64,000 bases of DNA. Origin: Sporobolomyces roseus. Lineage: Eukaryota; Basidiomycota; Microbotryomycetes; Sporidiobolales; Sporidiobolaceae. Below, piece by piece: positions 37,749 to 49,200 of the stretch. The position numbers and the translations under genes were made by a program. A model generated the notes under the pieces. That model was not told the DNA's origin, did no database searches, and saw only the letters and a list, made by a program, of their open reading frames with translations. The stretch covers positions 1,364,001 to 1,428,000 of the forward strand of contig JADILM010000003.1 of assembly GCA_016617785.1 (NCBI GenBank), read 5' to 3'. The first letter of the stretch is position 1, and each line of letters opens with the position of its first letter.

Positions 37749-39250
37749 ATGCCTACAGATCGACAACCTCGTGCAGCTTCTCAAGCAGCGATCAAGAAGA
37801 TGTCTCCTCCTGCGAAAGATTCGAAAGAAACAAACAACAAATCTAGTGATCAAGCTACCACCTCCAAGTCGAACAAAGCTAGTAAACCTCACCCTACTTA
37901 TCAAGAGATGATCCTCGTCAGTCTCTCACTACGCTCAGCTCTCAACTAAATGAGGGAACTGACTTGTCCTTCTCGTTTTCGTTCAATTCTCCCCCACTTG
38001 AAATGTTTTTCCTCTTTCTCTCCAAACAGGAAGCGATTGAAGAAGATGGAGATAGGACTGGTTGTTCGAGACCTGCTATCAAGAAGTGAGCTATCAATCT
38101 TTCCAAGTCGCGTCGGGATAGGGCTATCAGTCTGGAGAGGCGCGACAGAGATAAGGAAGACAAAACCTCGTGACCCCTCTGCATTTTCATCGCAGTCGGG
38201 AGGAGGAAGAGCAAGCTCAAAGGAATCATCTCATGGTGAAGGGAATGTCAAACGATGTACTGACTCGTTGTTTGTACTCTCACTGTCTCGCCATCTCCAC
38301 TGCCCTTCCCTTCGTCCCTCTCTTTCCTCGCCGACCTTCACGAATCCATTCCTTATCTCTCACTCCCTCGTTCTGTGACGTCTCTGTCTGTCTCGGCACT
38401 ATCAGATATATCCTCCACCGCTACGGAATGAGCGATACGAACCAATTCGACAGTTTGATCGCCGCTGCGATTCGAAGAGGTTCAGAGAATGGTACTTTCG
38501 ATTTACCGAAAGGTTTCACTGGCAAGATCAAGATCGCCAAGGATACTACTGAACACAAAGAGGTGAGCTCTCGAAGATTGCTATACAGCTTGGTCGAGCG
38601 AAAACTGACCTGGTTCGAAATACTGCTACTTCTCAACAGAACGCCGCTCCTGGTCGCTCTACCTCGACTGCGAAGAAAGCCGTCACTGGAGGAACTGCTA
38701 GAACTCGTATCCTCGCCGTTCAAGCCAACAAAGCAGCTGCGAAAGCTTCGAAAAAGAAAGCTCCCACTCCCGTCAAGAAGTCGACGAGTTCCGCTTCGAA
38801 ACCTGCACCAAAGAAGGCTGCTCCTCCTGCAAAGAAGAAGGCTGTTGCAGCTCCAGCTCCTCCCAAGGTGAGCGAGAGGTTTTCACGAGTAGTCTTTCTG
38901 TCAAAAGACTGACTCTCCGAATCTTCATCTCATAGCCCGCTGCCAGTACCTCGAGGAGTCGTGGAGGAGGAGCAATGATCCCAATTATCGAAGTCCCAGC
39001 AAAGAAGAAGTCGGTCGCTGCGAAATCTGTTGGTGAGCACAAAACTTCGCTGAGCATTTTTCTTCCCGGTCAGCTTGATTGACGCTTCCCTGTCTCTCTC
39101 GCCGACTAGCCGCTAAGAAGACTCCAGCAAAGACTGCTACCAAGGTGAGCTGACCTAGTTTCGTGACGCTCGGCTGATTCGAAGCTGATCGTTTCGAATC
39201 TCGTCCGTTCGCAGAAAACGACTCCTCGTTCTTCGACTAGCAAGAAATGA
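37749..39250 (+). CDS. Linker histone H1, 7 exons
   Basis: Exons 37749-37916, 38030-38085, 38406-38562, 38640-38867, 38936-39032, 39110-39144 and 39215-39250 join in phase to 258 residues. A Ser/Lys N-tail precedes one winged-helix globular domain (HPTYQEMILEAIEEDGDR ... SRPAIKKYILHRYGM ... SLIAAAIRRGSENGTFDLPKG). A long Lys/Ala/Pro tail follows with AAKASKKKAP and KKSTSSASKPAPKK-like repeats, the standard H1/H5 layout. It binds linker DNA at the nucleosome dyad. Intron 2 is 320 nt, much longer than all others, and splits the globular domain at AIKK|YILHR. The last three exons are very small (97, 35 and 36 nt). The start follows directly on a pyrimidine-rich leader. Confidence 0.92.
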
Positions 39251-40045
39251 ACAATCGTCGCTTGTCTCCGTGCTTTTCACTCCTCATCTCAATCGCTTGA
39301 CCAACCCAACTCAACTTGCCCCTTTCATATCTGTTCTTCGCCCCTTCTCCCTACCTCCCTTAGTTCCCCGATAGGTCTCCCTTTCTATCTGTGTCTATGT
39401 CGAGATGCTCCTCAGTACCTTCCCTTCTGCTTCGTGTTGGCACTCTATCCCGCGTCCTCCCACCCCACCCCTGCTTCTTCTGACCTCCCTCATGGACTGT
39501 TGTCAATTTTTTTTGTTTGTAACCTCCCCTCCCTCGCCACCCTCTCGATACTCTTATGTTCGTCTTGATCGTTCTTTCAATCAGTGTCTGTAATCATCTG
39601 TTCTACTGCCTATCTTACTGCTGCTCGTGAGCAAGCAGAGTGCTCTCAAAGGAGAAGAAGAGAAACCGTTCCAAATAGTCGACTTTCTTCGCAACTGTGA
39701 CGGATACTGGATGTAGCGACAAACCTTCGATCTCAATTGGGAATCTTGGGAGGCTCTTGTGCAGTTCATGGTGAAGAGGATCTATTAGGTTGCGAAAGGA
39801 TCGGATTTATAAGGTACAACAACAAATTTTCCACTTGACACTCCCCTGATCCCTTCTTAACGCCTGTCCTTCCTCTCTCTGCCTCCCGGCTCGTGAGCAG
39901 TATGTAAAGATCTATGTACGGGACTTCCAGCATCGGTTCCGTCTGCGCAAAGCAAAATATCAGCCTTGCGAAGGATTTTGGAGAGAAATTGAACCGGACT
40001 CACAGCGCTTGTCCCGAATTCAAGTGAACACAACCCATCTCTCTC
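39251..40045. other. Intergenic region, nothing recognised
   Basis: About 800 nt between histone H1 and a small minus-strand gene. It contains pyrimidine-rich stretches that are probably the H1 3' end, but no frame with a recognisable domain and no tRNA-like fold. Confidence 0.5.
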
Positions 40046-40354
40046 TTATGCCTCTACTTTTCTCCTCTTCTTCGCTTCTGCCTCTACGCCCTTTTCGCTC
40101 TTTCTCCTCTTTTTCTTCTCGCCTGCATTCGAATCCTCTTCCTTCGCTACCTCGAGCACTGGTGCATCCAATTCATCTTTCAATCCTTGTGCCAGTCTCA
40201 CTAGAGATGCTCTGACTGCTCCTGATCCCGATAGAAGCGAGGATGAGTCTGAAGAGAGGAATTCTGAAAGTAAGGAGTGAGCGGTTTGAGGAGAGACTGG
40301 TTTGACCGTTCGAGGTCGGAGGTGAAGGGGAGCGGGAAGGATTGAACTGTTCAT
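40046..40354 (-). CDS. Small basic protein with C-terminal nuclear-localisation-type tail
   Basis: A single-exon frame of 102 residues from ATG 40354 (MNSSILPAPLHLRP). The central part (SPQTAHSLLSEFLSSDSSSLLSGSGAVRASLVRLAQGL) looks helical. The tail, KKKRRKSEKG followed by KKRRKVEA, is bipartite basic, consistent with a nuclear or nucleolar protein. The frame extends upstream to 40462 but that part lies in the promoter shared with squalene synthase, so the inner ATG is preferred. No family is recognised. Confidence 0.5.
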   Translation of the reverse strand: MNSSILPAPLHLRPRTVKPVSPQTAHSLLSEFLSSDSSSLLSGSGAVRASLVRLAQGLKDELDAPVLEVAKEEDSNAGEKKKRRKSEKGVEAEAKKRRKVEA

Positions 40355-40650
40355 TCTATTGGAGAGCTGCAGTCGGAAGTGGGAGGGAGGAAGGGAAGAG
40401 AGGTGTTTCCTCGAAATCGTTCGAGAGGAAACTCTCTCCCTCTTGTCTTTAACCTCATTCATACCCGAGTCACCTCGGTCAATAACTTAGTCACTACCTC
40501 AGTCATCGTACGAGGCGAATCAAGTCACTTCAAGTCCCTCCTCATTCTATCCAAGGAATTTCACTCCACATCAACCTTCGATCAACTCTCCCTCTATCCT
40601 CTCTCTACCACCTCCTGAACCTCTAGCTCTACTCTCGAGAACAGTCCATC
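40355..40650. promoter_or_regulatory. Shared divergent promoter with three AGTCAC repeats
   Basis: Between the small basic gene and squalene synthase. The hexamer AGTCAC occurs in the same orientation at 40468-40473, 40489-40494 and 40523-40528, with a near copy AGTCAT at 40501. One copy is embedded in GAGTCACCTCGGTCA. Pyrimidine-rich DNA precedes the squalene synthase start. This is a candidate operator for sterol- or stress-responsive regulation; no factor is identified. Confidence 0.35.
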
Positions 40651-42734
40651 ATGCCCAGCGCCTCGAAGATCGCTCAATTCGCGCTCTACGCTCTCAGACA
40701 TCCAAATGAAGCGAAAGCAATCATTTCTTACAAGGTACGCTTCCGCTTTGCCCGCACACCCTTTACTCGAAAACTGTGTGCTAACCAATCGGAAACGTAC
40801 AGGTCTGGCGTGACCCTTTGAACAAGATTGATCAAAATCCTGAATCTGGATGGTTCGTTCATTCTCCCTCTCTTCCTCACTCTCTCTCTCTCCCATTGTT
40901 GACGTTCGAGATGCAACGTCTGTAGGGATAGACCCGATATGAAGAGATGCTGGGAGTTCCTCGACTTGACTTCGAGAAGTTTCGCTGCAGTGATCCATGA
41001 ACTCGACGGAGATCTTTCCCGAGTCGTCAGTTTGCCTCTCCCTACCTCTCTCTCTGGATCTGCTCGTACTGATGTGTTTGAGGGATAGGTCGCGTTGTTC
41101 TATTTGATCTTGAGAGGATTGGATACGATCGAAGACGATATGACTATTCCTATTGAGAAGAAAGCTCCTTTACTCGAGAACTTTTACCTGAGACTCGAGG
41201 AGGACGGTTGGAACTTCCAAGAATGTACGCTTCCAAACTCTGTCAGCTCTCAGGGCTCAACGCTGACGAACCATGGTACGTGTAGCTGGACCAAACGAGA
41301 AAGATCGCGCTTTACTTCAAGAGTTCCAATGTGTCATTGTTGAATTCAAGCGTCTCGATCAAGGGTGAGTGAGATCAGGGTTAGCATCGCTCGGAACTGC
41401 TGTGGCTGATGCAGCTTGCATCACTCTTCACAGCTACAAGACGGCGATTTCCGACATCACCAAGAAGATGGGAGCGGGAATGTCAAGATACGCCAAATTC
41501 TACGACGAAAGTGGAGGACACTTCTCAGTCGACACGATGGCATCCTTCGATCTTTACTGTCATTTCGTCGCCGGACTCGTCGGAGAAGGACTCAGTCGAT
41601 TGTTCTCTGCCTCGGGGAAAGAATCTGAATACTTGGGAGAACAACTCACCCTCTCAAACTCTATGGGATTGATGTTGCAAAAGACAAACATCTTGAGGGA
41701 TTTCAGGGAGGATTGTGATGAAGGACGAGTGTTTTGGCCGGCGGATATCTGGAAGAAGTACGCACAGAAACCGGAGGAGTTGTACAAGAAGGGAAATGAG
41801 GAGAAGGCGATGTGGGCTCTGTCGGAAATGACGGTCGACGCTCTCAGTCATGCTACCGACGCACTCGATTATCTCACCTTACTATCGAACCAATCAGTGT
41901 TCAATTTCTGTGCGATCCCTCAAGTCATGGCGATGGCGACATTGGAAGCTTGCTTCATGAACCCTCAAGTGATGCAACGAAACGTCAAGATCAGAAAAGG
42001 AGAAGCAGTTCAAGTGAGTTCGATTCATATTTCTAGCTCGCAATTCGTTTTGGCTAACTAGCGGCTGTGTGGTCGACTTGCAGCTCATCATCCAAGCGAC
42101 GAACCCTCGAGACGTAGCATACATCTTCCGAGACTATATGCGCAAGATCCACGCGAAAGCGCGAGCGAACGATCCAAGTTTCATCAAAATTGCTGTTCTC
42201 GCTGGACGAGTGCGTCTCGCCTTTTCCTTCTGCTTCTCCTGCCAGTTCCCACTGATGGTTCGTCCATATTGTAGATTGAACAATGGACCGAATCACGATA
42301 TCCCTCGTTCATCAAAGTTGGAGAACACATTCCACTTTCTCGAGATGATTGGCAACCTGGAAAAGACGCAAGGATCAAACAGCTTCCTGGACCTAATGCC
42401 GACGAGATTGCGAGAAGGGACAGGAAAGAAGCTGCCGATGCCATGGGTCAAGTCAAGATGACTGGTGAAGATGTACGTTTTCTTCCTTTTCGCTTCTCTT
42501 TCTCCCCTCATTCTGATGCGAGATCGATTCGAATAGTACAAGTTCCTTTGCTACCTCATTCTCGGAATCTTTGGTGTGATCGGTGTCATTCTAGGAGTAG
42601 CAGGAGGAATTATCTGGTTCTTCTACTTGCGAGCGGGAGCGCCATTCGGTGATGCGGCAACAGAGGAAGCGGCAGCGAGCTTAGCAGCTGCAGCTAAACA
42701 AGGACTCAAGAGCAAGTTGAAGATTGAATTATAA
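40651..42734 (+). CDS. ERG9: Squalene synthase (farnesyl-diphosphate farnesyltransferase)
   Basis: Nine exons (40651-40734, 40803-40852, 40926-41025, 41089-41224, 41286-41364, 41434-42013, 42084-42209, 42275-42472, 42537-42734) encode 516 residues. It condenses two farnesyl diphosphates to squalene, the first committed sterol step, at the ER. Both Asp-rich Mg-diphosphate sites are visible: [13 protein letters not shown] and [18 protein letters not shown]. Between them are [17 protein letters not shown] and [14 protein letters not shown], typical of head-to-head synthases. The C-terminus carries one strong membrane anchor ([26 protein letters not shown]), followed by a short Ala-rich tail, as in other fungal Erg9 proteins. 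The divergent promoter with AGTCAC repeats lies just upstream. Exon phases all agree. Confidence 0.96.
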
Positions 42735-43118
42735 GGAGGTCTCTTCTAATCTGGGTTTATTTTCAGTCTTTCATTTCAGTACATCTTCCGGTTCTCCCTC
42801 TTCTTTCCCCAATCATAATACCCTTCTCTGCAAAGTCATACAATAGATGTAACCACTTGCAGTATGAGCGGGAGAGTTAGAGAAGCGGGCGAGCCGAGTT
42901 TTTCTCCTTCTCTTCTGTGCGAACTTGCGAAATTTCTCGCTCATTTTCTGTTCGAACTTTCCTTTCCCCGCCTATCCGCTTTCGACTTCATTTCACTCTT
43001 GCTATTCTAGTCTAGCCCTTCTCATCAACCCTACGCAAGAGTCAACACGTCCAAGCACCCTCTCCTGCCTCTCCTTTCCAATCTCCAAAACTCGTTTCCT
43101 TGATCGACCGACAATAAG

Positions 43119-45015
43119 ATGAGAGACGGTTCAAGTATCAAGCTTCTTACTGGTAAGCTCATCGTCTCTCTACTCTGTCCCTCTGGAGTACTGCAGAGCT
43201 GCTAGAGGAGAAAAGGCAGCTCTTGGAAAAAGAAGGAGGAAACCGCTGTGCCGAGGCAGCTTCCCCCTCGTTTTGGAACTCGAGCTGACTCGCTTGTATG
43301 ACTGGGAATTAGGCAACAGTCACCCGGAACTGGCGGCTATGGTTGCACAAAGGTGAGTTGAACGGGATTTCTCGCTAAGGAAGAGATTCGGACATGTTTA
43401 AGATTGAGGAGCCTGAGGGTCAAGATGAGATGGGAACACTATGACGGAGCTATGGAAGGAGTAACAGGTTCGGCTAGAGTCAAGCACCGAGTATCCGGGA
43501 ACTGACCTTTCCTCCTTCGCACCCGCTCTCCCTCTTTCTCCCTCGTTCTCCTCCCTTCCTCCCTCCCTATTCGATAGACTGGGCATCCACCTCACTCCGT
43601 GTACCGTCAAGAAGTTCTCGGATAACGAAACCTCTGTCCAGATCGGCGAATCAGTTCGAGAAGAAGATTGTTTCATTCTCCAAACCGGATTCAACCCTTC
43701 CCCTTATCCCTTCGGCGCGAAAGCTCGTCACTACGGAAATGGAGGAGACAACCCTGAAGTTTCTCGACCTGGAACCCCTCTACCTCCTCTCGCAAACCCG
43801 AATGATCTCTTGTCGAGACCTGGATCTCCCTCGAAACCTGCTCCTGAACCTTTCAATGATCCCAACGATCTATTGATGGAACTTTTGATCATGATCTCTG
43901 CTTGCAAGACCGCAAGTGCGAAACGCATCACTGCTGTAATTCCTTGTTTCCCTTACGCTCGAATGGTACGCTTTCTTCACTTTCTTTTCAGTTGAAACTG
44001 AGCTAAACAGTCTCGTTTGTGCGCAATGTAGGACCGAAAAGACAAATCTCGATCACCCATCACTGCCAAACTCATTGCAAACATGCTAGAAATCGCTGGT
44101 TGCGATCACGTAATCACGATGGACCTTCACGCCTCGCAAATTCAAGGTTTCTTCGAAGTCCCCGTTGACAACCTTTGGACTGAACCGAGTATGATCAGGT
44201 GAGCTTCTACTTCTGGTCATCGAGTGCGAAACATCGTTGACAGAACGAGGTTGAATAGATGGGTGAAGGAAAACATCGCGAATTGGCAAGATGTAGTAAT
44301 CGTTTCTCCCGATGCTGGAGGAGCTAAACGGTAAGCTCTGCGTTGCTCTCAAATATTCCTGATAGCTTCACTTACGAGTCGCTTGTCGTGTAGTGCCACG
44401 AACCTCGCCGATCGATTAGACGTCGACTTTGCTTTGATCAACCGTAACCGATCGAAAGGGGATGGACCCGAGTCAGAAGGAAAGATGGAGTTGTTGGTGG
44501 GAGACGTCAGAGACAAGGTTGCGATCTTGATTGATGATATGTGCGATACGGGAGGAACGATCAAATTGGCGACGAGAGCTTTACTTGACAAAGGTGTCAA
44601 AGAAGTTTACGCTGTCGTATCTCATGGTGCGCTTCCTATCCCTCTATTCAGCACACACTTCAGGGCAGAGCGCTGACAGAGCCACCTTCGCACAGGTTTA
44701 CTTTCGGGTGAATCCATGGCTGAACTCGCCAAGATGCCTCTGGTCAAGCTTGTCGTGAGTCGCTATTCGCTACGATTGTTCCACAGAAAACGTTACTGAT
44801 ATGGAACCTGCTCGAAGGTGACGAACACGATTGCACAAGCTGAACACTTGAAACAAGCTCGCGGTAAACTCGAAATCATGGATATCAGTCCAGTTCTTGC
44901 CGAGTCGATTCGACGAGTAAGCCCGTTTACTCCTCCTTCTCTCCTTCTCATACTGACTCGACGGTGTTACGAATAGACACATAATGGAGAATCGATTTCA
45001 CTTCTCTTCAAATAG
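43119..45015 (+). CDS. Ribose-phosphate pyrophosphokinase (PRPP synthetase) with internal insertion
   Basis: Nine exons give 376 residues. It makes PRPP from ribose-5-phosphate and ATP for purine, pyrimidine, His and Trp synthesis. Clear motifs: [12 protein letters not shown] at the start, [34 protein letters not shown] (flexible ATP loop), and the PRPP loop [14 protein letters not shown]. Between TGF (residue 63) and LLMELLIMI (residue 123) there are about 50-55 extra residues, rich in Pro, Asn and Ser, that ordinary Prs proteins lack. This recalls the non-homologous insertions of yeast Prs1/Prs5. The insertion is encoded within exon 3 (43578-43965), so it is not an unspliced intron. It probably belongs to a multi-subunit Prs complex. 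Confidence 0.93.
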
Positions 45016-46206
45016 ACCCGTTTCCTTCCTTCCCTTTTCCTCTCTTCTTCTTCGATGGACAGATTGGCTAGACTTCTTCTCTCTCGACCGGTGTGGAACC
45101 TGCAGTACAAAAGGGGTTTGCTACACATTGATTATGTATCCCTCGCTCAATCAAGCTCGTCGTCGTCGCCTTCGAGAGAGGATTTCACCGAACGGAAATG
45201 AAGCTTGGCGGTCAATATTTTCGAGCTCAAATTTCGGATTCAATCTTCTGCTTTTGAACGCAACGATACAAGCTGCTGAATGTCTGCCAGCGTTTGGCGG
45301 TCGTTCGAGGAGACAGAGCGGTAAGAGAAGGTGGGACTTTGAGCGAAAAAGAGGATCAAGCGTGATCCAAGATCGGCTGACGGACTTTTTTGCTCTCTCT
45401 TGTACCTCCTACATTCGTCAAGTATGGAAGAGCAAGAGGTGAGTAGATGATTTCGAATTTTAGACGCGAAGAAGAAACTTGTTTGCGAGGAACGACACCC
45501 TCAAATTCTCTAACGTTTTTCCCCTTCACTTTTCCCTCCTCTCCCTCCACCCCCTTCTTCACCGCCATCCACCTCAATCGAGTCGTGTCTCAATAGACCC
45601 TCGTAACCACCTTCTCCCGTCTCCCTTCCTCAAGTCCCGACCAAGAAGCTCGCGTTTCTTCCCCTAGTTCCTCCTCCCCAGATCTTAGAGAATCGTATCA
45701 CTCGACTCTCTCCGATCACAGCTTCGAGGAAACACCTTCAAATAGTCCACTTAGTCTACTAGTCAATCGATATAGAGTGAGTACTCCTTCTCTCCTCGTC
45801 TCAAAGTCGTTGGGTTCGTCTCTCTCTGCGCAGTGTTTCGATCCAATCGATTTCTCACATCTCTTCCTTCGGTGAATCTACTTGGATGGCGCATCTATGG
45901 GCTTATTAAGGGACTCTGATGACGATGGAAGATACGCTGGAATCATCAGGAGGAGGATGTGATGGATTCGAGGGGCGAAATCTTGGAGGCGAGGAACGCG
46001 CTTCTTTGCATCTCTCTGGGGAAACCACTTCACATCACGCTCCTCTCGAAGCGTGCTCATCCTATAACCAGTACATTGTACAACTATACTCGAGAGCAGC
46101 GAAGGGAATCGGAGAAACCGCCACGCACAAATTCACCTCCTTGGTTTTCGACTGAAACATTTGAACTGACTCTCTCGTTCTCTCCTTCCCTCTCTTTTCC
46201 AAATAG
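45016..46206 (+). other. Gene-like stretch with candidate unassigned exons
   Basis: Between the PRPP synthetase stop and the next secure coding frame there are several protein-like open pieces on the plus strand. One is an ATG at 45055 followed by 47 codons resembling an Arg/Leu-rich leader. Another is MEEQE at 45424-45438 directly before a GTGAGT donor. A third is 45597-45776, preceded by TCAATAG and followed by GTGAGT, exactly 60 codons and Ser/Pro rich (SPDLRESYHSTLSDHSFEE). Phases of the second and third agree with each other and with the open frame just upstream of 46261 (acceptor at 46206). These may be 5' coding exons of the downstream fusion gene or part of a separate small gene. Not called as CDS. 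Confidence 0.3.
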
Positions 46207-46260
46207 GACTCGGCAGTTCCCCCTCCTCCATCTTCCTCTTCTCCGCCTGCAAAACAGCGC

Positions 46261-49200
46261 ATGGCAACACCGATTCATTCGATGTACTCCTCCAACCCTC
46301 AATCGAACCCAGCCGACTACGACTCTCACGTAGCTTCCGGAGATCAACAAACCAACGCAAACTACTCTCGACCAGGTGCTTACGATAGCGCCGGTGACGA
46401 TCATCTCAACCCTTCTTCCGCCGACCCTCACGCCGCCGTTTTCGGTCAATCGAACGAGCGTGAATCTTACATGGATTCAGACCTCGAGATGCGCAAGTAT
46501 CAAGGTCTCTCCGCTTCAGGAGTAGCAGGTTACTCGGCAGTAGGAGACGCTTCGGAACCGGGAAGTCCAGTGCACGAGGGATCTTACGAGAGAAGTCATG
46601 AGAGTGGAAGTAGCGGAACTCGAGTCGATTCTACTCGACCTCGACCGGAAACGATGAGCAGCGAGGGTAGCTTTGACAACCGAGGAAATGGTCTCGTAAG
46701 TCCCAATCCAACTTCGATTCCTCGAAATGATCTCGTTTCGCTGACTTTCCTCCGATCATAGTCTGAATCGGGTCACAGTCACGGTCAATACGGAGTCGGA
46801 GGATACCAAGATGGATCAGGAAACTACAACCACGGTTCTCCCGACAACTTTGGTCGATACCGAGAAGGATCTTTCGGAGTCGCATCAGGAAGAGCTTCAA
46901 CTATCGGTACCGATCACATCCCTTCGAATGGAATGCCCAACAACTCTTCTCGGGTCGCGCTTAACAACGACTGGCGCAACTCGTACGACCAAGGAAGCGA
47001 CAAGAGCCGAAACATGACCATCGCTGAAGTCGCTCCCGGAAAGGAGAGTTACGGACGTGCCGATTCTTACCTCGACGAGAAGAAAGATCCAGCACTCGCA
47101 GGAGGAGGAACACCTTACGCTCCCCTCGCACCCAACTCTCCCGCACTCGGAGGTCCTCCCAAATCTTCCGCGACTACCGCTCCAGCAGTCGTTATCAGTC
47201 GAACGAACCGTCTCGACTGGATCGACGGTCTCCGTGGTATCGCCTCCCTCATCATCTTCACCCATCATTTCGCCGATTTGACCTGGTCCCAGACTCATCC
47301 TCAAACCCTCGAGGAGGGAGGTCTCAACGGTTTCCTCCGAAACGGTCAACTCGCGATCGCCATGTACTTCCTTCTCGGAGGACGTGTCCTCGCCGCTTCT
47401 TTCCTCAAATCCGCCTTTACCGTCCCAAAAGCTCCTGTCGTCCACGGCGATGATGAGCCTGAAAAGCCCGTCGTCGTTCGCAAACCTCCTGGCCCTCGAT
47501 GGCTCTCCCTCTCCTCCTCCCTCTTCCGTCGTTCGATTCGTCTCGCTTTCCCCGCCATCATCGTTGGATTCATTCAATGGAAGGTCTGCGTCGACGGATT
47601 GATGACGAAAGCTATGGAAGCCGAATCCCGATTCTTCTCTCCTTCAGCTCTGTGGGAACCCACTTGGTGCCAAATCGGCGACTTTGCTGGATTCCTCCAG
47701 TTCTGCCTCGACCTCTTCACCAACTCGAACCATCAATACATGCTCACCGTCGGATCCGCTCTCTGGTCGACTTACGATCAATTCTGGGGATCCGTCCTCG
47801 TCTATATCGTCGTCGCAACTCTTACCCCTCTTCCTTACCGAGGTCGATACTCGCTCTACTTTGCGATCGTCGTCGCTCTGTGGTGGATCAACTCTCCCAA
47901 CTTCCTGTGCGCTTACGCTTCTCTCTCTCTTTGCATTCTCGAATTCAAACTGACTTCTACTCTTCGTTTCGCATAGCTACATCGTCGGTCTCTGGCTCGC
48001 CGATATCTACGCTTCCGGCTTCATTCGCAAGATTCAAGATCACTGGAAATGGACAGTAGGAATCGAAATCTGCGCAATGGCTCTCGCTCTCTCGTTCATC
48101 GTAGGAGGTACAAAGGTCGCAGGTCCCGCCAACCGAGCCATGGGTCAAATCACTGTTTACGATGGAAAGTTTGGGTGGGACCCGTCTCTCGCTTGGCCTC
48201 AATACATGTTGATGAGTAATTGGTGAGTCTCAGTGTCACTCTCCTCTCTCGAAGTCGTTCGCTGATGCGGATCCATCGTTACAGGATACCCGCTACGATG
48301 ATCTTGATCTGGGTGGAGTTATCACATGTTATGCAGTGGTTCATTAGTTGGGCAATCTTCGTATGGATTGGAAAGGTCTCGTACGGGTTCTACCTCATGC
48401 AGTTCCTTACCATTTACGGTCTCATGCCTCACATCGCCCTTCACTTCCTCGACACCAAAGGTCCCGGTTCCTACTGGAACATCGTCACTCCTACCTACAT
48501 CCTCTGTTTAATGTTCAACTTCTTGGTCGCATGGTACGTGTCTTTCCCTCTTCTCCCTCTCTTCGCGAACTTGCGACTGACTCGAAGTTCTCACAATCTC
48601 GTAGGATCTCCTACCATCTCCTCGATCGAGTCGGACTCAAACTCGGCAAATGGATCTGGGACGGCCTCTTCGTCACGAAGCCCAACAACGCTGCCGCCAT
48701 GCCCGGCAAGTTCGCTCGCCACATGCTCGACACTACCATTCACGGTCCCGGTCGAATGGTCAAAGGATGGGGCAACAGCACGAAGAAGAACTACAAAGAA
48801 TTCCGAGCCAATCTTCACACCGTCATGAACTGGAGGACCCCGACTACTCGACCTGCGATCCCTGCTCCTACCGATCCCGAAGTTCTCGCTCAATTACACT
48901 CTACTCGATGGACTTCAGACCTCACGAAAGACGGAGAAGCGATGAGAACTCGACGACTCCTCTACCTTCAAAGTTGGGCTTGGATCCCCCATCTCTTCCT
49001 CATTCCCGGAATGACGGCGATTTGGTGTATCTACCACCCTACCGGTCAATGGACCTACGACGCTCTCACCTTCTCGGCACTCTGGCGAATCATTTGGGTG
49101 TTCTCGCTACCCAATTGTTTCTTCGCCTGGATCGGATTCATCACTCCCGATGTCGCCCCTACACCTACCGGAATGGACGGCAAGAAGGTTCACCGCGACT

